Origin: Beijerinckiaceae bacterium
GTDB taxonomy: Bacteria > Pseudomonadota > Alphaproteobacteria > Rhizobiales > Beijerinckiaceae
Direction of reading: 5' to 3'
NCBI GenBank assembly: GCA_947474545.1
Contig: CANJJI010000020.1
Location: 1-42,429, forward strand
Length of the DNA: 42,429 nucleotides
The notes below the pieces were generated by a model. The model was not told where the DNA came from and did no database searches. It was given only the letters and a program-made list of their open reading frames with translations. Positions within the stretch are counted from its first letter, which is position 1, and each line of letters starts with the position of its first letter. This document shows, one piece after another, positions 1 to 8,413 of the stretch. Position numbers and translations under genes: made by a program.

Positions 1-83
1 CGCAAGGGCATGGGAAATATTGAGTTTGCGGATTGAGTTAGCTGTCACTGTAATTCAGACAGAAAACAAAGGGGGCAACACGA

Positions 84-140
84 CCCCCTTCTCCCCTGGC
101 GGGAGAAGGTCCCCTTGCGCAGCAAGGGGGGATGAGGGGC
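84..140. repeat. Dispersed palindromic repeat, copy 1
   Basis: Two adjacent perfect hairpins are visible. The first has 9-bp arms (87-95 CCTTCTCCC with 101-109 GGGAGAAGG); the second has 8-bp arms (111-118 CCCCTTGC with 122-129 GCAAGGGG). They are followed by GGATGAGGGGC. The same layout, read on the other strand, occurs at 21575-21624, where the arm sequences differ but pairing is kept. This compensatory pattern suggests a structured intergenic element of the REP/RUP kind. It encodes nothing. Confidence 0.75.
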
Positions 141-244
141 GCGCGCGAAGCGCTTCTCTTGCAGGAATTATTGCGATGTTTCTTTGCAAGCCAACTTCAA
201 GCGCGGTACGCGGAAATGTTTTAGAAAGCGCCTGCGGCGTGACA

Positions 245-267
245 CCTTCGCCCGCCAGGGGCGAAGG
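245..267. repeat. Half-unit of the same palindromic repeat
   Basis: A 9-bp perfect inverted repeat (245-253 CCTTCGCCC, 259-267 GGGCGAAGG) with a 5-base loop matches the first hairpin of the repeat at 84-140 and of the copy at 21575-21624. The second hairpin and the GGATGAGGGG tail are missing, so this is a partial copy. Confidence 0.55.
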
Positions 268-653
268 ACGCCTGCCGGGGCGCCCAGGATGGCGCATGCC
301 GGTTGCTGCGCCGGGTCACATGATGGGAAGGCCGGGACAAAGGATTTGCGCGTCAGACGTATCATGAATCAACGCCCAGGCGCTCGCATCCGCACCGGAA
401 TTGTGCGTTTGCGCGCGGGCGGCGCAGAGTATTTGCGCCAAAACCCCGCCAACCCTGCGCCGCAGGGGGATTTCGCCGGAGGCAAATTATAAATTGCAGG
501 CGCATCGTCCATTGCGCACTCCCAAAATCGTCCTGGCCGCCTGGCTCCCCCACGGAGCAGATGGCGACGTGTGGGATGAGACAAGCACGCGGCGTTGAGC
601 CCCGCAAGGCGTGAGCTTTTGGAGGAGGCCAGCGGCCAGCGTTCCAAAGCAAA

Positions 654-899
654 TCACGCGCGCCCGATGGCCGCCGACTTCACCTCTACCCGGCCCAGAA
701 TGTTATAGGCGCTGACCGCCTGCTCAAAAATCATCTTCGACGCGAAAACGTGAAACGAGTTTGATCCAGCCTTTTCCTCGCCCAGAAAACGGCCATCGCC
801 ATCCAGATAATAATTATAGCCGTAGAACGCGCCGCGTTCGAATTTTTCGATAGCCGGTATTGCCGACCGGGCTTGGGGTTGTTGATCCGGAGACGACAT
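654..899 (-). CDS. Small hypothetical protein
   Basis: An 81-residue protein if the ATG at 899 is used. The frame stays open upstream, with an ATG at 947 (97 aa) and a TTG at 980 (108 aa), and no start has a clear ribosome site. The segment is rich in aromatic and acidic residues (YGYNYYLDGDG near residue 25) and looks more protein-like than the surrounding frames. I recognise no domain, signal peptide or membrane segment. It lies downstream of, and in the same direction as, the binding-protein gene that ends at 1026, so it may be the last gene of that operon. The function is unknown. Confidence 0.4.
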   Translation of the reverse strand: MSSPDQQPQARSAIPAIEKFERGAFYGYNYYLDGDGRFLGEEKAGSNSFHVFASKMIFEQAVSAYNILGRVEVKSAAIGRA

Positions 900-1025
900 G
901 CGCACACCATGGTTCGAGCTTGCGCTGATGATCCATGCAATACTCATTGCCACACAGCGCCTAAAAGCGGCCAATAGCAATGCGGATTATTTTTCGCAGC
1001 GGCGGGCCGCTATCGCGGCAACGCC

Positions 1026-2051
1026 TCACTTCACCGCGCTGAGAACAAGCGCGCGATCAGCGACGGTGCGATCAAACGCGACGATCCTCTCCACTATTTT
1101 CTGCATGGCCTCGCCCGTCACCGGCTCCACATCGATGCGCAGCCTTTGCGCTTCAGCAAGAAAGGCGGAGTCTTTCATGGTTTCATCGAAGGCGCGGCGC
1201 AGCAGCGTGACGCGTTCGGCGGCCATGCCCGGCGGGGCAACCAGCGGCCAAGCGACGGCCTGCGGCGCGAACAATAATTCCAGCGCCTGCCGGTCGAGCG
1301 GGCTTTTTGCCAGATCCATCACCAGCGGCACATCGGGCAGATCGGGCGCCTTTTCCAGCGCCATCTGCACGAGCACGTTGATCTTCTTCTCATCGAGCCA
1401 TGGCCGTGCGCGGCTTTTGAGACTGCCCCACGACCAGCCGAAACGTGCGTCCACTTCACCCTTTTCCATCGCAGCGGTGACATCATTGCCGCCGGGATAA
1501 CCAGTGATGACCTTGATCTTCGTGCCCATGAGATTGTTGACGAGCGTGGGAAAACGGCCCGTGTCATCTGTTGTGCCGGTTGCCCCTGTCGTGATCTGCC
1601 GCGTCAGCAAATCATTCAGCGATGTCACACCATGCGTGTGCCAGACGACGCCGACAGACACTTCCGTGCTGGTGCTGCCGATGGGATTGAACCGCGCCGG
1701 ATCGTATTTCGCAATCTGCGGATTGAATACGGGCTCGATGGGATAGGAGCGCGACAACATCGCCAGCGCCGTGCCATCTTTCGGAGAGACCGAATAGAGA
1801 TGCAGGATTGTCTTGATGCCGCCCGAGCCCGGCAGGTTCTGCGGCACCATCGCAGGCTGGCCGGGAATGTGGCGCGGCATATGGCGTGCGAGCAAACGCC
1901 CCGTGGCATCATAGGTGCCGCCCGCCGCATAACCGATCATCAGATTGATGCTCTTGCCTGCGTAGAATTCGCCATCTTTCGATTGCGCCAGCGCCCATTG
2001 CGACGCTGCAGAGACCATCGCCGCAGCCATCACCACTTGCCTGATCATCAT
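1026..2051 (-). CDS. TTT-family (Bug/TctC) solute-binding protein, long subtype
   Basis: A 341-residue periplasmic binding protein of the tripartite tricarboxylate transporter family. These proteins bind small carboxylates and related solutes and present them to TctAB permeases. The N-terminus is a Sec signal peptide ending ALAQ. The first lobe carries GYAAGGTYD followed by a RLLARHMPRHIPGQP block and QNLPGSGG, a variant of the usual PFPAGGxxD...NxxGAGG signature that also occurs in the genes at 3243 and 32037. The start was set at the ATG at 2051 because GGAGAG stands five bases upstream; a longer frame from 2105 would run into the amidohydrolase gene. It lies 22 bases after that gene, so the two are probably co-transcribed. 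No TctA or TctB is nearby and the ligand is unknown. Confidence 0.9.
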   Translation of the reverse strand: MMIRQVVMAAAMVSAASQWALAQSKDGEFYAGKSINLMIGYAAGGTYDATGRLLARHMPRHIPGQPAMVPQNLPGSGGIKTILHLYSVSPKDGTALAMLSRSYPIEPVFNPQIAKYDPARFNPIGSTSTEVSVGVVWHTHGVTSLNDLLTRQITTGATGTTDDTGRFPTLVNNLMGTKIKVITGYPGGNDVTAAMEKGEVDARFGWSWGSLKSRARPWLDEKKINVLVQMALEKAPDLPDVPLVMDLAKSPLDRQALELLFAPQAVAWPLVAPPGMAAERVTLLRRAFDETMKDSAFLAEAQRLRIDVEPVTGEAMQKIVERIVAFDRTVADRALVLSAVK

Positions 2052-2073
2052 GTCGCTCTCCGGGAACGGCGCA

Positions 2074-3177
2074 TCAAAGATCCAGTCTGAAAAGCTCGAT
2101 CGCATTATCGCGGGTCAGGCGCTGGCGCTTGTCGTCCGGCAGGCCATGAAGGTGATGTTCAACAACCTGCCGCGAATGTGGGAAGGTCATGTTGAAATGC
2201 GGATAATCGTTCGACCACATGCAGTTCTTTTCGCCCCACCAGGGGAAGAAGCGCGTGCCGACATAATCTTCCAGAAACGTCCCATAGACATGTTCTGAAA
2301 AGATCTCGCTGGGCTTGCGATTGATTGGCAGATCGCGGGTCTTGCGGAAGCGTTCGAAATAATAATCCCATTGCTGCAGCAGAAACGGCAGCCAGCCGAT
2401 CTCGCTTTCCGCCATCAGCAGTTTGAGATCGGGATGCCGGTCGAACGCGCCCGAGAAGATGAAATCGAACAGCGTGTTGGCTGAGTCGTTCGTCTTGGAA
2501 TTGACTGCGTCCTTGATGCCCTGCACGCCGCCTTTCTGCCCTGTCTTGATATAGGAATGCCCTGTCAGAATATGGCAGATGACAGGCTGTTTCGCCTCGG
2601 CGCAGGCGGCCCAGAGCGGCTCATAATGATCCGATGTGAAGGGCAGGCGCGGGTCGGCGACCTGCCAGATCATGGCCCCTTTCAGGCCCATGTCGTGGCC
2701 GCGATGCATCTCCTTGATGCCCGCCTTGATGTCATAGACCGAGACAAGCGGCGCGGCGTAGAGGCGCTTGGGATCGGCGCTGCAGAATTCATGCGCCCAG
2801 TCGTTGTAGAGTTTAAAACTCTCCTGCTGCGTCTCGATATCGTCGATGCCGAAGAGCGCCATGCCATAATTGGGAAACAGGATTTCAGCCGCGACCCCGT
2901 CCGTATCCTGATCGCGCAGGCGCAGATGCGGATCGGTCGCGCCCGGCGGCGAATTGCGGAATGGCACTTTCGGCAAATGCTCCTGCAGGCGCTTGGGCAA
3001 TTCCATCCAGAGTTCTTCGGGCTCCATCACATGGGCGTCCGTAGAAATCATTTTGGGCATGGCGGCAACGGCGGAGTCTGAAAGTTCCACGCCGACGACC
3101 GTGCGGCGCGGAAATGTGCGCGCCTGCTCCTCCGACATGCCGGCGAATTTGGATGCATCTACGGCGAGTTCGGGCAT
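2074..3177 (-). CDS. Amidohydrolase-2 family metal-dependent hydrolase or decarboxylase
   Basis: A 367-residue TIM-barrel protein of the amidohydrolase-2 family, which includes aminocarboxymuconate-semialdehyde decarboxylase and 2-pyrone-4,6-dicarboxylate hydrolase relatives. The first metal motif appears as D47-A-H49-V-M-E52, the DxHxxE variant common in this family. A later His in PVICHILTGH and an Asp in WSNDYPH near the C-terminus supply the other expected metal or catalytic ligands. A strong GGAGG lies about eight bases before the ATG. The gene is sandwiched between two paralogous Bug binding proteins (gaps of 65 and 22 bases), so the likely role is breaking down the solute those proteins capture. 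The reaction cannot be told from sequence: hydrolysis and non-oxidative decarboxylation are both possible. Confidence 0.88.
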   Translation of the reverse strand: MPELAVDASKFAGMSEEQARTFPRRTVVGVELSDSAVAAMPKMISTDAHVMEPEELWMELPKRLQEHLPKVPFRNSPPGATDPHLRLRDQDTDGVAAEILFPNYGMALFGIDDIETQQESFKLYNDWAHEFCSADPKRLYAAPLVSVYDIKAGIKEMHRGHDMGLKGAMIWQVADPRLPFTSDHYEPLWAACAEAKQPVICHILTGHSYIKTGQKGGVQGIKDAVNSKTNDSANTLFDFIFSGAFDRHPDLKLLMAESEIGWLPFLLQQWDYYFERFRKTRDLPINRKPSEIFSEHVYGTFLEDYVGTRFFPWWGEKNCMWSNDYPHFNMTFPHSRQVVEHHLHGLPDDKRQRLTRDNAIELFRLDL

Positions 3178-3242
3178 TTTTCCTCCGGATGGATATTGTA
3201 AAGTTCAATTATAGGCGAACAGGAAGCTGACGGGAACCAGCT

Positions 3243-4286
3243 TCACCGCTCCGCGCTGAACAGCTCCCGCAGCTTGTCCTTGATGTCCTGCGGCGCTGCC
3301 GCCAGCAGGTCCAGCATCCGCAGGGCTTCGTCCGCGCCCACGGGGCTGACATCGACCTTCACCCGCGCCGCCTCGGCTATGAAATCGGGATCTTTCGCCA
3401 TCGCCATAAACGCATCTTGCAATGCTTTGGCACGATCGGCGGGCACACCGGGCGGCGCAACGAAGGGGCGAGAGAGCAGATAGGGAATTTCCGCGGCCTC
3501 GATCAGCATGCGCGCCGCCGGATCTTTCGCCTTTTCCCGCGCTGTTGGCACATCGGGATAATCGGGATGGCGCGTGGCTCTCGCAAATTGCAGCAACGGC
3601 CGTACCGGACTGCCCGCGCGTAACCAATGCGGCTGTGTCGAGGCGACCGCGGAGAGACCGACAAACCGCCCTTCCAGTTCACCGCGCTCGATGGCGGGGA
3701 ACAGCGCATTGCTGTCACGATAGCCATGGATGAGCTTGATCCGCGCGCCCAGCGCATCGCGCATGAGCAGCGACACGTCGTTACCCGTCGCGCCTTCCGA
3801 CGTGCCGCCCAATATGACTTCAGGGCCGCCGGGCCGGATGAGATCGTCGATGGTCTGCGCTTTGACATCTGTGCGCACGAACAGCATGTAGGCGTCATCC
3901 TGCGCGCTGGTGGGCGAGCCAAGCCAGGTGAATTTGCGCGGATCGAACAGCACATTCTTGTTGCCGCCGAGAATACCCATCAGCGGCATGTTGCGCGAGA
4001 ACGTGCCGAAGGCCGTGCCGTCGCGCGGCGCGCTGGTATAAATATGGTTTGCGCCGCGCAGCGATCCAGCGCCCGGCATGTTCTGCACGAGCACAACGGG
4101 CTCGCCGGGGATCTTGCGGGCAATATGGCGGGCGACCAGCCGCGCATAAACATCGTAGCCGCCGCCCGGCGCATAGCCGACGATCACCTGCACCTGCTTA
4201 CTTTTGAAAAATTCCGCTGGCGTCTGTGCGCAGGCAGAGCCCGCTGCAAGCGCTGCGACTAGCGATAGCGTGAATTTTCCGCACAT
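3243..4286 (-). CDS. TTT-family (Bug/TctC) solute-binding protein, long subtype
   Basis: A 347-residue periplasmic binding protein. A Sec signal peptide (SLVAALAAGSACAQ) precedes the lobe-1 signature GYAPGGGYDVYARL, then ARHIARKIPGEP and QNMPGAGS, the same subtype as the genes at 1026 and 32037. APRDGT and FVAPPGVP are further family landmarks. It is the first gene of a minus-strand set (this gene, amidohydrolase, second Bug protein, small unknown gene) and is transcribed divergently from another Bug gene at 4395 across 108 bases. A GGAGGA box sits just before the ATG. No membrane partner is adjacent. The ligand is unknown; the amidohydrolase suggests an amide, lactone or aromatic acid. Confidence 0.92.
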   Translation of the reverse strand: MCGKFTLSLVAALAAGSACAQTPAEFFKSKQVQVIVGYAPGGGYDVYARLVARHIARKIPGEPVVLVQNMPGAGSLRGANHIYTSAPRDGTAFGTFSRNMPLMGILGGNKNVLFDPRKFTWLGSPTSAQDDAYMLFVRTDVKAQTIDDLIRPGGPEVILGGTSEGATGNDVSLLMRDALGARIKLIHGYRDSNALFPAIERGELEGRFVGLSAVASTQPHWLRAGSPVRPLLQFARATRHPDYPDVPTAREKAKDPAARMLIEAAEIPYLLSRPFVAPPGVPADRAKALQDAFMAMAKDPDFIAEAARVKVDVSPVGADEALRMLDLLAAAPQDIKDKLRELFSAER

Positions 4287-4394
4287 TTCATCCTCCGTCC
4301 AAAGCGCAATCTAGCTGCATTGCCGATTGGTGGAAACGGGTTTCGTTCCCTCGCGAACCTCGCTAGACTTGCCTATCGAGAGAGGGGGTTTTTG

Positions 4395-5396
4395 ATGACG
4401 AAATTTCCAAATGGAGCGATGACACGCCGGCAGGCCGTGGCAGGACTCGCTGCCGCCGCCTTGCCTTTCGCGCCGTCCGCGCCAGCCATCGCTCAGCAGC
4501 AATGGCCGAAGGGCCGCAACCTGAAAATGCTGGTGCCATTTCCCGCCGGAGGTGCGACCGACGTGCTGGCGCGCATCGTCAGCGACAAGCTGAGCCAGAT
4601 GTGGGGCACAGGCATCGTCATCGAGAACAAGGGCGGCGCAGGCGCCAATATCGGCATGGAATATGTTGCGCGCTCCGAACCCACTGGCGACATGATGATG
4701 ATGGGCACCAGCGGCCTTGCCATCAATCCCGCTCTCTACAAAAATCTGAAATTCGATCCCATCGCTGACTTTGCGCCGATCTCCATGATCACGATCATGC
4801 CCAACATGGCTGTAGTGCCCATGGACGCGCCGTATAACACGACGGCTGAATTGATCGCCTACGCCAGGGCGAATCCGGGCAAACTGACCTATGGCACATC
4901 CGGGCTTGGCACGACGGTGCATCTGGCAGGCGAAATGTTCAAGAAGCTCGCAAATGTTGACATACAGCATCTGCATTATCGTGGTAGCGCGCCGGCGCTG
5001 CAGGATCTCGTCGCCGGGCGTACTGGTGTGATGTTCGACAACATCGCTTCGTGCCTGCCGCAGGTTCAGGGCAAACAGCTCAAGGGCATTGCTGTGACGA
5101 CCACGACGCGTTCGAAATTCGTGCCTGATCTGCCGCCTGTTTCCGACTCGCTCCCCGGCTTTGATGTGTCGCCCTGGTTCGGCACGCTCGCGCCGGCCAA
5201 GACGCCGCCTGAGATCATCGACCGGATTTCGCGCGATACCAAGACAGCTCTTGGCGATCCCGTCGTGAAAAGCCGTCTGGATGCGCTCGCCGCCGAAACC
5301 GTGGGATCAACACCAGCCGAATTTGCCAAACTCATCCGCGATGAAACCGAACGCTGGGGCAAGATCATTCGCGATGCAAAAATAACCGCCGAGTAA
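4395..5396 (+). CDS. TTT-family (Bug/TctC) solute-binding protein with Tat-like signal
   Basis: A 333-residue protein of the classic Bug type: VPFPAGGATDVLAR, NKGGAGANIG, YRGSAPALQDLVAGR and LAPAKTPPEI are all present. Unlike the other six binding proteins here, its export signal looks like a twin-arginine leader (MTRRQAVAGL followed by a short Ala/Pro-rich hydrophobic stretch ending AIAQ). The start at 4395 is preceded by an AGAGGGGG ribosome site; an upstream frame to 4320 is not needed. It heads a plus-strand set with a YdcZ-type membrane protein, a SnoaL-like protein and a short-chain dehydrogenase. It is an orphan without TctA or TctB, and the ligand is unknown. Confidence 0.92.
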   Translation: MTKFPNGAMTRRQAVAGLAAAALPFAPSAPAIAQQQWPKGRNLKMLVPFPAGGATDVLARIVSDKLSQMWGTGIVIENKGGAGANIGMEYVARSEPTGDMMMMGTSGLAINPALYKNLKFDPIADFAPISMITIMPNMAVVPMDAPYNTTAELIAYARANPGKLTYGTSGLGTTVHLAGEMFKKLANVDIQHLHYRGSAPALQDLVAGRTGVMFDNIASCLPQVQGKQLKGIAVTTTTRSKFVPDLPPVSDSLPGFDVSPWFGTLAPAKTPPEIIDRISRDTKTALGDPVVKSRLDALAAETVGSTPAEFAKLIRDETERWGKIIRDAKITAE

Positions 5397-5420
5397 AAAT
5401 CCGGCCAACGGTGTGCGATC

Positions 5421-5876
5421 ATGAACCTCTGGAATACCGGATATCTGGCAGGCGCGCTGATCGCCGGCATGCTGATCCCCATACAAACCGGATATAATAC
5501 GCAATTGGGGCGGGCTCTGAACGGGCCTGTCTATTCCACGATGGCGGTGTTCGCTGCGGCCATCGCAACGACTGTAATCATTGCATTGCTGATGCGTACG
5601 CCCTTACCTGCTGTTGCGGACGCCGCGCGCGCTCCCGCGCTCTCCTGGGTCGCGGGCGGTGCGCTGGGCGCGATATACATCGTTGCGTTGACCATCGTCG
5701 CGCCAAAACTTGGCGCTGCGGCCACAGTCGCACTGGTCGTGAGCGGGCAGATGATCTGTTCTGCGATCATCGATCATTTCGGCCTGCTCGGCTTTCCCGT
5801 GCATGAAGTCAGCGCCTTGCGCATGCTGGGCTTTGTTCTGATGGCCGGCGGTGTGGTTCTGGTTCGGTTGTTTTAG
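5421..5876 (+). CDS. YdcZ/DUF606-type small DMT-superfamily membrane protein
   Basis: A 151-residue, very hydrophobic protein with about five predicted membrane segments, the usual size of the half-length YdcZ (DUF606) branch of the drug/metabolite transporter superfamily. PIQTGYNTQLGRALNGP near residue 20 and the VSGQMICSAIIDHFGLLGFP stretch near residue 107 are typical of the family. It starts 24 bases after the Bug gene and ends just before the SnoaL-like gene, so it is probably in one transcript with both. Members are thought to work as paired homo- or heterodimers; no partner gene is visible. It may export or import the small molecule handled by the neighbouring genes, which is inference. 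Confidence 0.85.
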   Translation: MNLWNTGYLAGALIAGMLIPIQTGYNTQLGRALNGPVYSTMAVFAAAIATTVIIALLMRTPLPAVADAARAPALSWVAGGALGAIYIVALTIVAPKLGAAATVALVVSGQMICSAIIDHFGLLGFPVHEVSALRMLGFVLMAGGVVLVRLF

Positions 5877-5889
5877 GGGAGTGAAGGCC

Positions 5890-6384
5890 ATGGCCAGTAT
5901 GGAAGAAAAATTCGCTGCGTTGGAAAAGCGCATGCAGGCACTGGAAGATCAGGCTGCGATCTATCAGATTCTCGCCTGTTATGGCCCTGCAGCCGATAGC
6001 GGCAGCAGCGAGCGCGCCTCGCACCTATGGACTGACGACGGCGTCTATGATCTGCATACGCAGATCATGCAGGGACGTCAGGACATTGTCGACGAGCTGG
6101 AAGGCGAATGGCATCAGGGCCTCATTCACCAGGGCAGCGCGCATATCATGAGCTTGCCCTATGTCACGATCAACGGTGACGTGGCCGTTGCGACCAGCTA
6201 TTCGCGTCTTTACCGCCGCGAGGATGATGCGTTCAAAGTGCTGTCCTGCAGCGCCAATCGCTGGGAGCTTGTGCGCACACCCGGAGGATGGCGTGTCAAG
6301 CGGCGCATGACGCGCCGTCTGAACGGCTCGGAAGAATCCCATGAACTCTTTGCGCGCGGCGTGAAGGAAGTGGCAGCATCATGA
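5890..6384 (+). CDS. SnoaL/NTF2-like nuclear-transport-factor-2 family protein
   Basis: A 164-residue protein of the NTF2-like cone fold. A short N-terminal coiled helix (MEEKFAALEKRMQALEDQ) leads into a YxxxxAxCYGPAADSGSSERASHLWTDD-type opening, then the central sheet and a final GGWRVKRRMTRRLNG strand, as in polyketide-cyclase and dehydratase relatives. The start was set at the ATG at 5890, which follows GGGGAGTGAAGG; a longer frame would overlap the membrane protein. Its last four bases overlap the start of the next gene (ATGA), so it is translationally coupled to the dehydrogenase. Such proteins often act as dehydratases, isomerases or cyclases on small cyclic substrates. Confidence 0.85.
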   Translation: MASMEEKFAALEKRMQALEDQAAIYQILACYGPAADSGSSERASHLWTDDGVYDLHTQIMQGRQDIVDELEGEWHQGLIHQGSAHIMSLPYVTINGDVAVATSYSRLYRREDDAFKVLSCSANRWELVRTPGGWRVKRRMTRRLNGSEESHELFARGVKEVAAS

Positions 6385-7073
6385 CACAAACAGCACTCGT
6401 CACCGGCGCCAATCGCGGGCTTGGTCTTGAATTTGCGCGGCAGCTTGCGGCAAAAGACTGGCGCGTTCATGCCTGCGCCCGCGACATATCCGGTGCTGAA
6501 AATATTTCAGGCGTCGATTGGCATCGGCTCGACGTAACGGACTTTCCTGCTGTCGACCGGCTTGCGGAAGAATTGCGCGGCGAAAAAATCGATCTGCTGC
6601 TCAACAATGCCGGCGTTGGCCCGCGCGAGGGCGCAGCGCTCGGCTCAATCAATTATGATCTGTGGCGGCGCGTGCTGGAAATCAATTCAATAGCGCCAAT
6701 CAAGATGATAGAAGCCTTTGTTGAACAAGTGGCGGCCTCGCAGCGCAAACTCGTGGCGTCCATATCCAGCGAACTGGGCGCAGGCGAATTTATCGACCGT
6801 GTCGGCGTCGGCCGCAGCGGGCCCTGGATTCACTATCGCTCGTCAAAAGCCGCGCTGAACATTGCGCAACGCTCAGTTGATGCTGACCTTGCACACCGCG
6901 GCATCACCTCGTTGCTGCTACATCCCGGCTGGGTATCGACGGATCTTGGTGGCACGCATGCCAGCATGAAAGCGGCCGATAGTGTAAAGGCGCTCATCGC
7001 GCTCATCGAAAAGGCGGATGCATCCATGCATGGCAAGTTCGTCGCGCATGATGGGCGTCACGTGCCCTGGTGA
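6381..7073 (+). CDS. Short-chain dehydrogenase/reductase (SDR)
   Basis: A 230-residue NAD(P)-dependent oxidoreductase of the classical SDR fold. The nucleotide-binding motif TGANRGLG is at residues 8-15, NNAG at 75-78, catalytic Ser near 129 and the YxxxK pair at Y152 and K156. It is close to the C-factor-like branch of small SDRs. It overlaps the SnoaL-like gene by four bases, so the two products are made together and may act on the same substrate. The set of Bug protein, membrane carrier, SnoaL-like protein and SDR suggests uptake and modification of a small ketone- or alcohol-bearing compound. The natural substrate is not evident. Confidence 0.92.
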   Translation: MTQTALVTGANRGLGLEFARQLAAKDWRVHACARDISGAENISGVDWHRLDVTDFPAVDRLAEELRGEKIDLLLNNAGVGPREGAALGSINYDLWRRVLEINSIAPIKMIEAFVEQVAASQRKLVASISSELGAGEFIDRVGVGRSGPWIHYRSSKAALNIAQRSVDADLAHRGITSLLLHPGWVSTDLGGTHASMKAADSVKALIALIEKADASMHGKFVAHDGRHVPW

Positions 7074-7106
7074 AAGCACGCCACGGCGTTCGATTTAGAT
7101 GCGTCC

Positions 7107-8390
7107 CTATCCCAGCAGCCGCCGCTTTGCAGCCGCCTTTTGCTTTTTCGTAAAAGCGGCCACCATTTCCACATGGGGTGAGTGGCGAAACTGATCGACA
7201 GGGGTCACAACGCCCATGGTATAGCCGCCATCAATGAGGATTTTTGCGTCGCGCGCAAAGGTCTGCACGTTGCACGAGACTGCAATCACAACAGGCACTT
7301 TTGATTCAGCGAGGGCTCGCGCTTGCGCTTCAGCACCCGAACGCGGCGGATCGAAGACCACGCAATCGAAAGGTTTCAGATCGTCGATAGCCAGGGGGCG
7401 GCGGAAGAGATCGCGAGTTTCGGTACTGATCGTCTTCAGGCCCGTGGCGTTATGCGCGGCCTTTTCAAGCGCCAGCATAGCCGAAGCTTCATGTTCTACG
7501 GCGTGAACATTGGCGCGTTCAGCTATCCGCAGGGCGAATGTGCCCGCGCCTGCAAAGAGATCGGCGACGTTTTTGCTTTTACCGATGGTGGAAAGAACAA
7601 GCTGCGCCAGCGCTTCTTCGCCAGCAACGGTGGCTTGCAGGAACATGCCGGGCGGCGGCGCAAGCAAGGCGCGGCCCATTTGCAGGCGCGGCGTTTCACG
7701 CTCGATCAGGACCTCGCCGTGATTGGAAAGCCGCGCCAATCCATATTCATTTGCAAAGGCCACCAGCTTCTGGCGCACCCGGTCCTGCAGTTTTCCTACA
7801 CCGCGAAAATCAACATCAAGGCCATCAATGGTTGATGTCACGATGATGTCGAGCGGCTTGTCGAGTTCGGCAAGCCGCTGCGCCAGCGCGCGCGCGAGTG
7901 CAGGCGCAGCATGCATAGCAGGTGCAAGGACAGGACATTCCTCGATATCGACAATTTCGTGGGCGCGCGCGCGCATGAAGCCGCTGACGACGGTGGGGCG
8001 ATTGAGCCCGTCGCGCAGGATACGCGCATGAAAGGTCGCGCGGCGGCGTCCCTCGCCATGGGCATCGAGAAGCGGCGCGACCTCTGCTTCGATGCGCGCG
8101 TGGCGCAGGGCGGAGACAACGAGTTCACGTTTCCAGGTGCGATAAGGCTCTGTGGCCAGGGCCTGCACGGCGCAGCCACCGCAGACAGAATAATGTTTAC
8201 AGAACGGCGCGATCCGTTGCGGCGACGCTTTGGTGACTTCACCCAGTGTGCCGCGTTCGCCGTCGACATCAGCCATGATTTCGTCGCCGGGTAGTGCATA
8301 GGGCACAAACACAGGCCCGTCGCGGCCTTCAGCAATGCCTTCGCCGCGCTGGCCGAGCCGTTCAATCGTCAGGCGTTGAAATGAGATCAT
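7107..8390 (-). CDS. 23S rRNA/tRNA uracil-C5 methyltransferase (RlmD/TrmA superfamily)
   Basis: A 427-residue SAM-dependent RNA methyltransferase that methylates C5 of uracil. An N-terminal TRAM-like segment (GEGIAEGRDGPVFVPYALPG) is followed by an iron-sulfur cluster site with C64, C70, C73 and C152. The SAM motif ADLFAGAGTF lies near residue 280, FDPPRSG near 346, the catalytic cysteine C373 in the AVSCN motif, and the base Glu in SPHVEMVAAF near the end. The start is uncertain: the ATG at 8390 gives the usual family N-terminus, while a TTG at 8417 would overlap tlyA by four bases and add nine residues. The target base cannot be told from sequence. It is downstream of tlyA and convergent with the SDR gene. 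Confidence 0.92.
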   Translation of the reverse strand: MISFQRLTIERLGQRGEGIAEGRDGPVFVPYALPGDEIMADVDGERGTLGEVTKASPQRIAPFCKHYSVCGGCAVQALATEPYRTWKRELVVSALRHARIEAEVAPLLDAHGEGRRRATFHARILRDGLNRPTVVSGFMRARAHEIVDIEECPVLAPAMHAAPALARALAQRLAELDKPLDIIVTSTIDGLDVDFRGVGKLQDRVRQKLVAFANEYGLARLSNHGEVLIERETPRLQMGRALLAPPPGMFLQATVAGEEALAQLVLSTIGKSKNVADLFAGAGTFALRIAERANVHAVEHEASAMLALEKAAHNATGLKTISTETRDLFRRPLAIDDLKPFDCVVFDPPRSGAEAQARALAESKVPVVIAVSCNVQTFARDAKILIDGGYTMGVVTPVDQFRHSPHVEMVAAFTKKQKAAAKRRLLG

Positions 8391-8413
8391 GCAGGCTTCT
8401 ATCAGTTCGCGCT

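Larger units (their letters stand above)
1..653. other. Gene-poor repeat-bearing stretch at the window edge
   Basis: No reading frame here looks like a real protein. The open frames on both strands are rich in Arg, Pro, Gly and Cys, overlap one another, and lack a convincing ribosome site or a recognisable domain. What can be seen are two palindromic repeat units (around 84-140 and 245-267) of a family that occurs again near 21575. The stretch 360-650 is not repeat-like and unassigned. It could hold a small RNA or a decayed gene, but I see no rRNA, tRNA or known RNA motif. Confidence 0.5.
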
